64,000 nucleotides of DNA from Candidatus Pristimantibacillus lignocellulolyticus (GCA_023639215.1 CP097899.1:813501-877500), one strand, 5' to 3'. Shown: positions 1 through 10,096, counted from the first letter of the stretch. The notes: generated by a model from the sequence alone, not told the origin. Numbers and translations are program-made.

Positions 1-1431
1 CTTCTTAGCCTCATTAATTCTTATTTGCAATAAATAATCATTAAAATAACTATCGTATGTTTTTTTGAATAATTGTCCTAAATAAACAGGATTAATATAA
101 AACTGCGATGCTATTGTTTTCAAACTTATTTGCTCTGCATAATGTTGATCAATATATTTCTTAATACGCTGTATACCACCTTTAGACATTTCTTTTCGTT
201 CTTCCGCAATAGCTGAACCGCATTCTAATAAAAAAGTTAACATTAAGTTTCTTAAGCTTAACCATTCAATATTGTAGTGATCCCAAGTCAATACAGTATT
301 AAGCTTGGATAATCTATTCTTGTCTATTTCCATCTCATGTAAAATTTGTAAACAATCTGCCACTAACTTGTGCAGACTTGCTTTTATTGCCTCAATGGAG
401 CAATACTCTGCACTAAAAGATGAAAATAATAAATCTAACTCAGTAGAAATACGTTGCTCATCATTTTCTTCCATCTCCTGAAGTAACTGCTTATAACGCT
501 CTGCTGGCAGCATGATATGTCTAAGGGTATAACTTTTAAAATCGTTGTAATCAAATAATTGTCTGTTATCGTAATACTTGAATTGCTGCACATATTCAGC
601 TGCTTCATACGCTTCTTTCAGAAAATTAATCCCTTCACAAATAGGACTATAGTACAGATGAATAGTACCTTCCTCAAGTAGAGATAACTTTCGATGCAAC
701 TGTTTCATTAATGAAGTGATCGAAGAATACTCTCTAAGCCAAGATTTTTTAATAATGAGACCTAATTTTCCTTGCTGTGGATATAAATATTGTGACTCAA
801 ACTGAGGTAGTAGTTCATTTAACAATTCTAGGTAGTTCTGGAGCTGATCAATTTGATGTAAGTCTCTACTTTTGATTACGGGATAGTAGTTATTTTCTAT
901 AAATACGAAATAATATTGCTCTGTTACTTGTAATTTCATATTAGAATAATAATTTATTAACTGTGCGTTCGTTGGTTGTTCTTGTAAGATGATATTGATT
1001 AAATCTTCGTGATGATGCATAAGTGAATGTCTCGATTGTTTCTTTTCACTTTGCAATTTCGCTGCTATATCTATTAGACTATTCTCAAGAATTTGTTCAT
1101 CAATTGGCTTCAATAAAAAGTCACATACGCCATATTTAACTGCTTGCTGAGCGTATTTAAATTCATCGTAACCGCTTACAATGATGAACTTAGTTTTTAA
1201 CTTCGCTTCGTGTACAACTTTATGAATTAATTGTAAACCATCACATTCAGGCATTCTAATATCAGTAATGACGACCTCTGGTTGGTGCTTTATTATAAAA
1301 TGAAATGCATCCTCACCATTATCTTCTTCGCCAATTACTTCATACCCGCATGACTCCCAATCGATTATCGCTCGTAAACCTTGTCGGAAAAATAATTCAT
1401 CATCTACTAATAAAATACGATACAAGCGCAT
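1..1431 (-). CDS. AraC-type (YesN-like) response regulator, 3' end outside the window
   Basis: Response regulator of the YesN type, expected to control a sugar-uptake or cell-envelope operon with a partner histidine kinase outside the window. The N-terminal receiver domain (about residues 1-120) shows the acidic pocket (VDDE), phospho-acceptor Asp57 in VITDIRMP and the LLKPID lysine motif. A long middle region follows, and near the window edge the first helices of an AraC HTH domain (YIDQHYAEQISLKTIASQF). The 477 visible codons stay open to base 1; the family is usually 500-540 residues, so only the last part of the HTH is missing. The ATG at 1429-1431 follows a GGGGGTG ribosome site. Its target is not visible here. 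Family call is firm; the regulated process is unknown. Confidence 0.9.
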   Translation of the reverse strand, partial: MRLYRILLVDDELFFRQGLRAIIDWESCGYEVIGEEDNGEDAFHFIIKHQPEVVITDIRMPECDGLQLIHKVVHEAKLKTKFIIVSGYDEFKYAQQAVKYGVCDFLLKPIDEQILENSLIDIAAKLQSEKKQSRHSLMHHHEDLINIILQEQPTNAQLINYYSNMKLQVTEQYYFVFIENNYYPVIKSRDLHQIDQLQNYLELLNELLPQFESQYLYPQQGKLGLIIKKSWLREYSSITSLMKQLHRKLSLLEEGTIHLYYSPICEGINFLKEAYEAAEYVQQFKYYDNRQLFDYNDFKSYTLRHIMLPAERYKQLLQEMEENDEQRISTELDLLFSSFSAEYCSIEAIKASLHKLVADCLQILHEMEIDKNRLSKLNTVLTWDHYNIEWLSLRNLMLTFLLECGSAIAEERKEMSKGGIQRIKKYIDQHYAEQISLKTIASQFYINPVYLGQLFKKTYDSYFNDYLLQIRINEAKK

Positions 1432-1484
1432 CACCCCCACAATTAGACTACTATAATATGTTATTTATGCCAAGAATAAAGAAA

Positions 1485-1530
1485 GAGTCGATACGAAAAT
1501 TAAGGCCTTCCTTAACTTAAATATCGACTC
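1485..1530 (-). terminator. Rho-independent terminator after the dehydrogenase gene
   Basis: Arms GAGTCGATA (1485-1493) and TATCGACTC (1522-1530) are perfectly complementary, and the loop carries a further TTAAGG/CCTTAA pairing. On the minus strand the stem is followed by a T-rich stretch (TTTCTTTATT). It lies 27 bases beyond the stop of the 1558-2643 gene. Confidence 0.75.
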
Positions 1531-1557
1531 TAACAGAATTATTATATATTAATGATA

Positions 1558-2643
1558 TTAATTATTGCTTAACATCGCAGTAGGTCTTTCGCAGTTACAT
1601 GCTACTTTATAATGACGACCTTCAGCAGAAGCGATATGGAAACCATGCATAATTTCCAATACTTGCAATGCTAGTTCCCCGCTTGCGCGATGAGGACGAT
1701 TCTCTTGAATTGCTTTTGCCATATCTAGTAACCCAATACCACGATCATTTTCGCTATATGGGTGTGTCAACATAACTTCTTCGAATTGATCACTACCTGC
1801 CTTGCGCAACTTAACTGGTCCACCGAAAGTATTGGGATCAGGAACTATGATCGATCCTTCACTTCCATAGATTTCGATATTAGGTAACGAGCTTCCACCC
1901 TTAACATCAAAACTCGTAACAAGTGTTGCCGTAGCCCCACTTTCAAAATCTATCACACCATTGATATGTGTTGGCGTTTCTACTTGAATCATTTCACCAT
2001 ATTGTGGCTCACTAGTAATTTTACGCTGTGGGTAAGAGATTACTGCTGATCCAGTTACACGTGTAATTGGGCCAAGTAACGTTATAAATGCTGATAAGTA
2101 ATATGGTCCCATATCGAACATTGGACCTGCTCCTTTTGCATATAAAAACGAAGGATTAGGATGCCAGCTCTCTGGTCCGCCCGATAACATAAAAGCATTA
2201 GCTGCAATAGGTTGTCCAATTGCACCTTCATCAATAAGTTTTCGACAAGTTTGAATACCAGCACCTAATACCGTATCAGGTGCTACACCAACACGAAGCC
2301 CAAGTTGCCTAGCTTTATCAACAATAGCTTGTCCATCTTCAACCGTAACAGCCAAAGGTTTCTCGGAATACACATGTTTTCCTGCATCAAGTGCAGCAAG
2401 ACTAACGCTTGCATGCACTTGCGGAATCGTTAAATTCAATACAATATCAATATCGGGATCAGCTAATAGTTGCTCTGTTGATAACACTTTTTCAACATTA
2501 TATTTATCAGCTTTTGTTTGTGCCAATTCCCCATTCAAATCTGCTAATGCTACGATTTCAAGTTCTTCATAATGAACACAATTTACTAGATAGGCATCAC
2601 TTATATTACCGCAACCAATAATCCCAACTCTTACCTTTTGCAC
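1558..2643 (-). CDS. Gfo/Idh/MocA family NAD(P)-dependent dehydrogenase
   Basis: Cytoplasmic oxidoreductase of 361 residues in the Gfo/Idh/MocA family, whose members oxidise or reduce sugars, inositols and related polyols. The N-terminal Rossmann fold begins with GIIGCGNIS (GxGxx dinucleotide site). The family EKP motif (YSEKPLAVT) sits near residue 95, and the C-terminal half is the usual alpha/beta substrate domain with a GPMFDMGPYY segment. The start is GTG at 2641-2643, eight bases after GGGGGAG. The gene lies 72 bases downstream of pepT on the same strand and ends at its own terminator. The substrate cannot be told from sequence; the YesN-type regulator just downstream suggests carbohydrate metabolism, which is inference only. 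Confidence 0.85.
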   Translation of the reverse strand: MQKVRVGIIGCGNISDAYLVNCVHYEELEIVALADLNGELAQTKADKYNVEKVLSTEQLLADPDIDIVLNLTIPQVHASVSLAALDAGKHVYSEKPLAVTVEDGQAIVDKARQLGLRVGVAPDTVLGAGIQTCRKLIDEGAIGQPIAANAFMLSGGPESWHPNPSFLYAKGAGPMFDMGPYYLSAFITLLGPITRVTGSAVISYPQRKITSEPQYGEMIQVETPTHINGVIDFESGATATLVTSFDVKGGSSLPNIEIYGSEGSIIVPDPNTFGGPVKLRKAGSDQFEEVMLTHPYSENDRGIGLLDMAKAIQENRPHRASGELALQVLEIMHGFHIASAEGRHYKVACNCERPTAMLSNN

Positions 2644-2715
2644 GTTATGCTCCCCCGCTACACTAGAATAAATACAATAGGAATTTTTCTATTAACTCCT
2701 TATAATAACTATACT

Positions 2716-3936
2716 CTACTCGCATTTAGCAATTTCAACAATAACTTCTACTGCTTTTTGCATCGTATCAATGGATACAAATTCATACTTACCATGGAAA
2801 TTCTCTCCACCGGCAAATATATTCGGAGTAGGTAAACCCATGTAAGATAAGCGTGAACCGTCCGTTCCACCACGAATGGGTTCAACGATTGGTGTAATGC
2901 CAACTTTAGTCATAGCTTCAAAAGCGCGATCCACAATTTCCATACGTGGTTCAATCTGATTGCGCATATTGAAATAACTATCGGTAATTTCAATTTTCAC
3001 AGTACCCTCGCCAAATTTCTGTTCAATTTGTTTGGCAACATCAGCTATAAATTGCTTGCGTTCCTCAAATGTATCTTGATCGAATTCTCTAATAATATAT
3101 TCGAGGGTCGTCTTTTCGACGCCACCTTCAATATGACTTAAATGATAGAAACCTTCATATCCATCCGTATGTTCTGGCGTTTCGTACTCAGGCATTGCAG
3201 ATTGAAATGCATGTGCAATACGAGTAGCATTGATCATCTTCCCTTTAGCAGTACCAGGATGAACACTACGTCCAATACAAGTTACTGTAGCACTTGCAGC
3301 ATTAAAGTTCTCATATTGTAATTCTCCAAGCGGACCGCCATCCATCGTATAAGCATATTCTGCACCAAAAGCTTCCACATCGAATAAATCTGCTCCGCGG
3401 CCGATTTCTTCATCGGGTGTAAAGCCTACTTTTATCGTCCCATGCTTGATTTCTGGATGCTCTAGCAAATAAGCCATTGCAGTAACAATCTCGGCAATAC
3501 CCGCTTTATCATCTGCACCAAGCAATGTATTACCATCAGTCGTAATTAATGTTTGTCCACTATATTTCAGTAGTTCTGGAAATTGTTTAGGTGATAATAC
3601 AATTTGTTGTGAGTCATTCAACACAATATCAGTGCAATCATAATTTTCGACAATTTGAGGGTTTACATTGAAGCCCGTTAGTTCAGTTGCCGTATCCATA
3701 TGCGCAATAAAACCAATAGTCGGTGTAGGGACATCTGTATTGGCCGGTAATGTTGCCATAACATATCCATTGTCATCTAAAGTAACATCTGATAGCCCAA
3801 GCTCCTGTAATTCCTCGGCAAGTTGTTTGGCTAGCATTAATTGCCCACCAGTAGATGGACATGTTGCAACATTAGGATCCGCTTGTGTTCCTACTTTTAC
3901 ATATGAGATGAATCGTCTCAATAATTGTTCTTTCAT
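2716..3936 (-). CDS. pepT: Peptidase T (tripeptide aminopeptidase)
   Basis: Zinc aminopeptidase of the M20B family that removes the N-terminal residue from tripeptides in the cytoplasm. At 406 residues it is normal length for PepT. Visible active-site elements are the HMDTA metal motif (His near residue 78), LLGADDKAG with the bridging aspartate, TPDEEIGRGAD with the catalytic and metal glutamates, HPGTAKGKMINA in the lid domain, and the C-terminal GGTDGSRLS and ENFHGKYEF. All key residues are present. The ATG at 3934-3936 follows GAGGAG at good spacing. It may be co-transcribed with the dehydrogenase downstream, although the 72-base gap could hold a separate promoter. Confidence 0.95.
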   Translation of the reverse strand: MKEQLLRRFISYVKVGTQADPNVATCPSTGGQLMLAKQLAEELQELGLSDVTLDDNGYVMATLPANTDVPTPTIGFIAHMDTATELTGFNVNPQIVENYDCTDIVLNDSQQIVLSPKQFPELLKYSGQTLITTDGNTLLGADDKAGIAEIVTAMAYLLEHPEIKHGTIKVGFTPDEEIGRGADLFDVEAFGAEYAYTMDGGPLGELQYENFNAASATVTCIGRSVHPGTAKGKMINATRIAHAFQSAMPEYETPEHTDGYEGFYHLSHIEGGVEKTTLEYIIREFDQDTFEERKQFIADVAKQIEQKFGEGTVKIEITDSYFNMRNQIEPRMEIVDRAFEAMTKVGITPIVEPIRGGTDGSRLSYMGLPTPNIFAGGENFHGKYEFVSIDTMQKAVEVIVEIAKCE

Positions 3937-4078
3937 AGTCAGTACTCCTCAAAGCTTTATTTTTTCTCGATGTTTTGTTTACTAACATTGCACCAGAAGT
4001 ATGTAATAGCAACACTTATGTCGTTCACTATTATTACTAATTGTACAACTTCTATATCCAATAGTGAAATATAACGAT

Positions 4079-4123
4079 AGCTTCTGCTAATTGGTTATAT
4101 TTTACTACCAATCATCAGAAGCT
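4079..4123 (-). terminator. Hairpin terminator after the GGDEF-EAL gene
   Basis: AGCTTCTG (4079-4086) pairs with CAGAAGCT (4116-4123), continued inside by ATTGGT/ACCAAT, with a loop of about 11 bases. It starts 14 bases past the stop of the 4138-6591 gene. The following T-tract on the minus strand is weak, so termination is likely rather than certain. Confidence 0.6.
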
Positions 4124-4137
4124 ATGCGTCATTTCAA

Positions 4138-6591
4138 TTAAGAAATCATTATTTTCTTATATGTGCTAATAAACTGATTGGCATTAATTATTGCAAGCGG
4201 TTTGCTATAATAATACCCTTGAGCTTCTTGGCAGTTCAATTGCTTCAAAAACTCTACTTGATCAATCGTTTCTACTCCTTCAGCAATAACCGAAATGCCC
4301 ATGTGATTGGCTATATCTAAAATCGTACGAATAATAACTTTATTATTGTCATTTAAGTTTCTAACAAATGATTGATCAATTTTTAAACGATCAATGGGAA
4401 ACTGACTGAGATAGCTAAGTGAACTATAACCCGTTCCAAAATCATCGATACTAATACTTACTCCCAGTTGTTTAATTTTGTCCAATACTTTAATTGAATA
4501 TTGTGCATTTTGGGCTACACTTTCTGTTATTTCAAGTTCTAAATATCGTGGAGGAAGCTTAATGTCTAATAAAATTTCAGATATTAATGCAGGGAAATCA
4601 TCATGCATGAATTGTTTCAAACTAATATTAACAGCTACATTAATATCAGTAATACCTTGATCATACCAACTCTTCATCTGACGACAGGCTTCTCGTAATA
4701 CCCATTCTCCAATTGGTACTATGAGATTAGTTTCTTCAGCAATATGAATGAAATGGTTAGGAGCAATCATTCCTTGAGTAGGATGATTCCACCGTAATAA
4801 AGCTTCCATTCCTATTATTTTATTACTACTCAAATTAACCTTAGGCTGATACCATAATTCCAATTCTTCTTTTTCAATCGCACGACGTAAATCCCGCTCA
4901 AGCTCAAGTCTTGTAGTGATTGCATGATGTAATTCCAAGGTGAAAAATTGATAATTGTTTTTCCCCTTATCCTTTGCAGTATACATTGCAGCATCTGCAT
5001 TTCGTAATAGTTGATCAATCGTTTTCCCATCTTGTGGAAACATACTGATTCCAATACTTGGAGAAATATATACTTCAGTTCCATTTATAATAAATGGATG
5101 AGCCATATCTGCGAGGATATGTTCTGCCACCCACTCCACTTGTGCATGATTAGCGTTTTCGAGATACATCGTGAATTCATCTCCACCTTGCCTCGAAACA
5201 TAACCTAGTCCCTTTAACTTACCCAATAATCTCAAAGCAACACTTTGGAGTAACTTATCTCCGGAGGAATGTCCCATTGTATCATTAACCGTTTTGAATC
5301 GATCCAAATCCATAAACAATACAGCAATCTTACTACCTTTTTCTTGCGCAGTATGAATAGCATCAGTAAGTGCTCTGTTGAATGAAGTTCGATTCGGAAG
5401 ATTCGTTAATGAATCAAAATGAGCCATCACATGAATTGTTTCCTCTGCTTCTTTACGCTCGGTTATATCAATCATTGATCCGACTACTTCGATAACGTTC
5501 CCTTGCTCAATTACTGGCGATAACGAAATATAGTAATATTTATTACCATATCGCATCTCGAATTGATGACTTTCCCCTTGAAAAGCCTCTTCAAAATAAT
5601 GTTCAACATGATGGAACTGTTCTTTCCAAACCTCTTTAATCCATATATTTTCTACTTGTTCTGTTGTAATATCGAGTAATTCAGCTATTCTGCCTTCACT
5701 TAATGTGAATACAATTTTCTGTTTATGATCACGAGTTAATTTAAAGATACAATTTTGTAAATTTTTTATCGTACGACGAAAATCATGTTGCAATACTTTA
5801 GCTAACTTAGTTTCGGCAATCACTCGATCTGAAATGTCCGAACGTATAGAGACATACTGATATGGTTTCCCTTGATCGTCTAGAAAAGGAACAATTGTAG
5901 TATTCATCCAATAGTAGCTTCCATCCTTCGCGCGATTTTCCACTTCTCCACGCCATACTTTACCTTGCATTATTGTATTCCACATCTCTGCAAAAAATTG
6001 CTTAGGGTGATGTTTGGAATTGATTACTCTATGTGTTTTCCCTATTAATTCATGTCTACTATATTTGGAAATATGACAGAACATATCATTAACATAGGTA
6101 ATAACACCACTTGCATCTGTCACAGCAATAATAGATGCCGCATCAAACGCGTCTTTCATATCTATTAGATTTCTTAATTGTTCATCGTAATTCAAATCTT
6201 CATTAATTAGTTCAGTTCGATCTTGTGCCATGATCACATAGGCTGAGGCTGATTGTATATCCTCTTCTTGATTTACAGTAGAAATCGTCACTTCAACTTT
6301 TGCAAGTAACTTTTTGGATTGGAAATACATAAGATGTCCATTCCAGTGACCGAATTCATTCACTGATTTCCATACATCTTTCCAATCTTTTTTTCGTTTG
6401 AGTCGAATATCAAACGGTGTGAACATTTTTTCTATATGTTGATCTATTTCATTAATACCATATATCGCAATAAACTGTTGAAACAACTCATTAATGCCTG
6501 TAATCTCGCAATCAGCATTTATTTGAGCAATCATAAAGTTTTTATTCCAAATATGTGAGGATATTTGTATTTGTGATGTAGCAATCCCCAT
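4138..6591 (-). CDS. PAS-PAS-PAS-GGDEF-EAL cyclic-di-GMP protein
   Basis: Cytoplasmic signalling protein that makes and/or degrades cyclic di-GMP. About the first 400 residues are PAS/PAC-like sensor modules (the second has the typical ITYVNDMFCHISKYSRHEL pattern). The GGDEF domain has an intact active site (RQGGDEFTMYLE, near residue 470), and the EAL domain follows (GMEALLRWNHP near 595, then DDFGTGYSSLSYL). Both catalytic motifs are intact, so either activity is possible. No membrane segment or signal peptide is seen. I prefer the ATG at 6589-6591, which has GGAG nine bases upstream; an in-frame ATG at 6606 has no ribosome site and would add five residues. It stands alone as a single gene with its own terminator. 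Confidence 0.93.
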   Translation of the reverse strand: MGIATSQIQISSHIWNKNFMIAQINADCEITGINELFQQFIAIYGINEIDQHIEKMFTPFDIRLKRKKDWKDVWKSVNEFGHWNGHLMYFQSKKLLAKVEVTISTVNQEEDIQSASAYVIMAQDRTELINEDLNYDEQLRNLIDMKDAFDAASIIAVTDASGVITYVNDMFCHISKYSRHELIGKTHRVINSKHHPKQFFAEMWNTIMQGKVWRGEVENRAKDGSYYWMNTTIVPFLDDQGKPYQYVSIRSDISDRVIAETKLAKVLQHDFRRTIKNLQNCIFKLTRDHKQKIVFTLSEGRIAELLDITTEQVENIWIKEVWKEQFHHVEHYFEEAFQGESHQFEMRYGNKYYYISLSPVIEQGNVIEVVGSMIDITERKEAEETIHVMAHFDSLTNLPNRTSFNRALTDAIHTAQEKGSKIAVLFMDLDRFKTVNDTMGHSSGDKLLQSVALRLLGKLKGLGYVSRQGGDEFTMYLENANHAQVEWVAEHILADMAHPFIINGTEVYISPSIGISMFPQDGKTIDQLLRNADAAMYTAKDKGKNNYQFFTLELHHAITTRLELERDLRRAIEKEELELWYQPKVNLSSNKIIGMEALLRWNHPTQGMIAPNHFIHIAEETNLIVPIGEWVLREACRQMKSWYDQGITDINVAVNISLKQFMHDDFPALISEILLDIKLPPRYLELEITESVAQNAQYSIKVLDKIKQLGVSISIDDFGTGYSSLSYLSQFPIDRLKIDQSFVRNLNDNNKVIIRTILDIANHMGISVIAEGVETIDQVEFLKQLNCQEAQGYYYSKPLAIINANQFISTYKKIMIS

Positions 6592-6812
6592 ACTCAACAA
6601 CTCCATTCTAGCTATATAAGAATAATTTCTATATAGCTAATAATTATAGATGATTGTAATGAAATATAACTGAAATAGTTTCTATTAATAGAATAAAAAT
6701 TATTCATATAGGTCAAAAGTTCCTTATTTACCAATAAAACTATATCAGTAAATATTAACATTTTGTAATTCGTTTCACAAATACAATACATGCCAATATT
6801 AATTTCCATTAC

Positions 6813-6864
6813 AAAAAGAGCTGTCCGTAAATTGCATTCGTAGCAATTTATGGACAGCTCTTTT
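6813..6864 (-). terminator. Strong terminator after yisL
   Basis: Near-perfect hairpin AAAAAGAGCTGTCC...GGACAGCTCTTTT, continued by TAAATTGC/GCAATTTA, with a seven-base loop. The T-tract after the stem on the minus strand suits the gene ending at 6882. Confidence 0.85.
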
Positions 6865-6881
6865 ATAGAATAATATTGGTA

Positions 6882-7229
6882 TCATCCGAATGTGATAACA
6901 CCGTATCCGATCAGAACAATGACTACTAATAGCACTCCGAAAATAATCCAAAACGGTAATGTGTTTTTACCTTTTCTCTGACGAACTAAGATCATTTCCA
7001 TCATACCAATAAGTATAATCGCTAATACGATTTTCAAGTCGAATACATGAGGATATCCACCTTGGAAGAACATATAGCCACCAGAAAATAGCTGAATTAG
7101 ATAGAATAAACGTAAAATCATATGTGTTACTTTTTTCACTTTTTGTTTTGGTACAAAGTAACTTACTAAGAACAAAATAATCATAATTATCCAAGCTGCA
7201 GAATGTGTATGTAGCATTCCAGTAAACAT
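6882..7229 (-). CDS. yisL: YisL-family (DUF1516) small membrane protein
   Basis: Protein of 115 residues that is almost wholly four hydrophobic segments (about residues 8-27, 38-55, 65-82 and 92-113) separated by short basic loops. It resembles the YisL/DUF1516 family of Bacillales by its N-terminal MFTGMLHTHSAAW stretch and the FSGGYMFFQGG loop. The function of the family is unknown. The ATG has AAGGAGG seven bases upstream. It is a single gene between two transcription boundaries. Confidence 0.8.
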   Translation of the reverse strand: MFTGMLHTHSAAWIIMIILFLVSYFVPKQKVKKVTHMILRLFYLIQLFSGGYMFFQGGYPHVFDLKIVLAIILIGMMEMILVRQRKGKNTLPFWIIFGVLLVVIVLIGYGVITFG

Positions 7230-7444
7230 GTAATTACCTCCTTCATTTATTTCATTATGTAGGGTCGTATTTCTTCTACATTAGAATTATACCAGTTTCG
7301 TAATAGGAAGCAAATCATAGTTGTTATAATCTATGACTTTTATCATTTCCTTACCGAAAAATAATAAAATTGTCACAGCTTGCTCATCTTCTCTATGCCA
7401 TCTATCGCTATACTCAGTATATACAACATATTAAAGGAGATATT

Positions 7445-7747
7445 ATGCTGAAAACACCTATAGGTAAATTAAGACTAGCTGGGCTGTTAGACGGTTTATC
7501 ACTTATCATTCTAATTTGTATTGGTATGCCTCTGAAATATTGGATGGATATTCCGGAAGTTGTTAGCATTGTCGGTAGAATTCATGGTGGTATCGTTATC
7601 GTCTATGGTGCAAGTATTATTTATGCCGCATATAAGACACGTTGGAATTTAATTTGGACAGCACTTTGCTTCGTAGTAGCATTTATACCATTTGGAAACT
7701 TCTTCTTAGATCGCAAACTTGAAAAGTTAGATAAACAATATCAATAA
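7445..7747 (+). CDS. DUF3817-family small membrane protein
   Basis: Protein of 100 residues with three predicted membrane helices and the DUF3817 pattern: an early LAGLLDGLSL helix, a central RIHGGIVIVYG helix and a final FIPFGNFFLDRKL motif. Members are small integral membrane proteins with no known function, sometimes encoded near transport genes. The ATG at 7445 follows AAAGGAGATATT; an upstream open stretch in frame has no ribosome site and was not used. It is the only plus-strand gene in this part and converges on the NIF3-like gene. Confidence 0.8.
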   Translation: MLKTPIGKLRLAGLLDGLSLIILICIGMPLKYWMDIPEVVSIVGRIHGGIVIVYGASIIYAAYKTRWNLIWTALCFVVAFIPFGNFFLDRKLEKLDKQYQ

Positions 7748-7765
7748 TTGAACTTTGTATAGTCG

Positions 7766-8548
7766 CTACACATATTGAATAGCCGCTCGCTGTTCAATAT
7801 GTGTAATCGGCAATTGTGGCAACTGTTGTTGTAATTGTCGTGCCAAAATCTTCATCCCCGCATCTTCACTCTTCTGATGACCTATAACGAGCAATGAAAT
7901 TGCTTTTCCTTGTGCATTCGCATCTCTTACATATTCAGGTGTTTCCCACTCATATCCTTCACCAGCGATAATTAATTGTATATTCCCTTTTTCATATGCG
8001 GGGATACAGTGGGCACCAGTACCACGGAATCCAAGACGCAGCCAGACGTTCGAACATAATTGGTCCTGTTGTCCGACAAGCTGAATATAATCAATCCCAA
8101 GGCGCTGTTTCAACTGCTGTATAATTTGTCCTACCGATTGTGTTGGTAGATTTAATAAATCTTCATGAGCTCGATCTGAATATGAGGACCATTCCATGAC
8201 GTCAAGAAAACCTTCCGAAATAATATCTGGAGAATAACGATGGGCATAATCATGAAAACGAATTACATTTATACGATGCTTATTCAATAACTCTAGCTTG
8301 CGCTCTATTACTTCACTTACACCGAAATTATAAGGATCGCTATGATGGTTATAACAAGTCGGCTCATGTGAAATTATAACGTTAATGCCTCGTTCAATAG
8401 CTTGTTCAATCATTTCATAGCTACATATAAATGTTGTCGCAATCCCCTTAACTTCTTCATCGCCATCTCCTACGATAATTCCATCTACGGTTTCGGCTAA
8501 TTCACCTACTGGTGCTATTAATAGTTCCATTAACTCTTTCACTAACAT
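7766..8548 (-). CDS. NIF3-like / GTP cyclohydrolase 1 type 2-like protein
   Basis: Member of the NIF3 (Ngg1-interacting factor 3-like) family, 260 residues, cytoplasmic, with a dinuclear metal site expected. Visible motifs are ISHEPTCYNHH (metal-binding His and acidic residues near 60), VIRFHDYAHRY (histidine near 98), and the C-terminal AGEGYEWETPEYVRDA and VIGHQKSEDAGMK segments typical of the second half of the fold. The biochemical role of the family is unsettled. The ATG follows GGGAGGTAAG. It lies 48 bases downstream of the sugar symporter and is probably co-transcribed with it, which hints at a metabolic rather than housekeeping role, but that is inference. Confidence 0.78.
   Translation of the reverse strand: MLVKELMELLIAPVGELAETVDGIIVGDGDEEVKGIATTFICSYEMIEQAIERGINVIISHEPTCYNHHSDPYNFGVSEVIERKLELLNKHRINVIRFHDYAHRYSPDIISEGFLDVMEWSSYSDRAHEDLLNLPTQSVGQIIQQLKQRLGIDYIQLVGQQDQLCSNVWLRLGFRGTGAHCIPAYEKGNIQLIIAGEGYEWETPEYVRDANAQGKAISLLVIGHQKSEDAGMKILARQLQQQLPQLPITHIEQRAAIQYV
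7768..7805. terminator. Inverted repeat overlapping the end of the NIF3-like gene
   Basis: ACACATATTGAA and TTCAATATGTGT form a 12-bp stem around a loop of about 13 bases, between the convergent DUF3817 and NIF3-like genes. The repeat lies inside the last codons of the minus-strand gene. T-tracts are poor on both strands, so a role in two-way termination is only a suggestion. Confidence 0.4.
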
Positions 8549-8596
8549 TCTGTCTTACCTCCCAGGTTGATTATTTTGTGTTCTATTCACAATAGA

Positions 8597-9928
8597 CTAT
8601 AATTCAATTCCAGACTGATTTTTAATCATGTAAGTGGAAACAGTTTTTTCATCAAGACGGTAGAAATACATCGCAATTATCATTCCGATATACCCTATAA
8701 TCGGAACTAAGGTAAAAATCACCCATATTCCATGTAGTGCTTCCGCGCTTTGCGTAGTGCTTTGGTTTACATAACCATAATAAGAGAGTAAAGCTAGGCA
8801 TAATGTAGATGACAATGCTCCAGCGATTTTTGTAAACATCGTCTGGACTGAAAATGCTACACCCGCTGTACGCTGCCCTGTAATCGCGTTACCGTATTCA
8901 ATACAATCTGCCGTAAACATTCCGTACAGTAATAGCGGAATTTGCATACAAAGTACTCGAACAGCCGCGATGACAAGGAACAATGTAAAGTTATTATAAC
9001 CTACTGCATACTGGATAAGTGAAAGAATTATGACGAGACATGAACAATAGATGGTGAGACGTTTTTTTCCAAATGTCGTAATTAGCTTGGGTAAAAGTGG
9101 TGACACAATAACGATTGGCAACACTAATACCGCTAATAATATAGTAAGCAAATTTGCGTCACCTAGATTAGATTCTGCAAAATAGATTGCGATCGTTTGT
9201 AAAGTATTGGTTGTACTCATAAGCAAATAACCAATATAGAAAATAAAGAAATATTTATTACGAAGCAGGTGCTTAAATATTTGCACAAACGATATGTTCT
9301 GCTCTTTATATACTACTCGCTCTTTCGCAACAAAAGGTAAAGGAATCATCGTTATTAATGAGGCAGCGCAATAGATGGCCATCGCACCAACCCATCCTAA
9401 TGAATCGACGAACAGCATAAATCCAGCTGTTAATATCGCTGCAATGGCACCAGTCATACGTGCTATAGCAATTAATTGATCACGCTCATATACATGTCTG
9501 GTCATCACTGTTGATAATGAAAACATCGGCGAATCAGAGACAGTGTATGCCATCCCCCACATAATATAAGTAACGTAAGCAAACACGAGTTTCATAGAAT
9601 AGCCAGCATCTATATTTACAAATGTAAATAACATGGTGAGCGGAATAATAATACTTGTGTATTTCAGCCAAGGTATGTACTTTCCTGATTTGAAGTTTAG
9701 CTTATCTACGATTGCCCCCATAATCGGATCATTAAATGCATCCCATAATTTAGCGATCAATAGCAATGTAGCTGTGGCACCTAAAGATAATCCTACTTCT
9801 TCTGTGTAGAAGAACGTAAGAAATTGAAGCTGAAGCATGTACATTAAATTTTGCCCGAACGAAAAGCCACCGTAACTCATTTTTTCAAGTCTAGTTGTCA
9901 TATTTCCTTTTATAGTTGTCATCTTCAT
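8597..9928 (-). CDS. GPH-family sugar:cation symporter (MFS)
   Basis: Integral membrane transporter of 443 residues with about 12 hydrophobic segments, of the glycoside-pentoside-hexuronide:cation symporter family (relatives of MelB, XylP, YicJ). Family marks are the N-terminal KMSYGGFSFGQNLMYM, LLLIAKLWDAFNDPIMGAIVD after helix 2, and the mid-protein GQRTAGVAFSVQTMFTKIAGAL. It would import a glycoside or uronide with Na+ or H+. The ATG at 9926-9928 follows AAGGAGGG; the in-frame ATG two codons on is an alternative. The substrate cannot be read from sequence. No glycosidase lies beside it; the NIF3-like gene is its only likely operon partner. Confidence 0.85.
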   Translation of the reverse strand: MKMTTIKGNMTTRLEKMSYGGFSFGQNLMYMLQLQFLTFFYTEEVGLSLGATATLLLIAKLWDAFNDPIMGAIVDKLNFKSGKYIPWLKYTSIIIPLTMLFTFVNIDAGYSMKLVFAYVTYIMWGMAYTVSDSPMFSLSTVMTRHVYERDQLIAIARMTGAIAAILTAGFMLFVDSLGWVGAMAIYCAASLITMIPLPFVAKERVVYKEQNISFVQIFKHLLRNKYFFIFYIGYLLMSTTNTLQTIAIYFAESNLGDANLLTILLAVLVLPIVIVSPLLPKLITTFGKKRLTIYCSCLVIILSLIQYAVGYNNFTLFLVIAAVRVLCMQIPLLLYGMFTADCIEYGNAITGQRTAGVAFSVQTMFTKIAGALSSTLCLALLSYYGYVNQSTTQSAEALHGIWVIFTLVPIIGYIGMIIAMYFYRLDEKTVSTYMIKNQSGIEL

Positions 9929-10096
9929 TCCCCCTCCTTCTCATTCATAGTATGCACTTTCTTACTGCAATAATTGTATTATTTCACGAATCATCATACA
10001 ACTGTAAAATAACACAAAAATTTACTTATTCATTTTGAGCACTCACTTATATGAATAAGTAATTACTAGTGAGGAGGATAAATATATACATAAAAA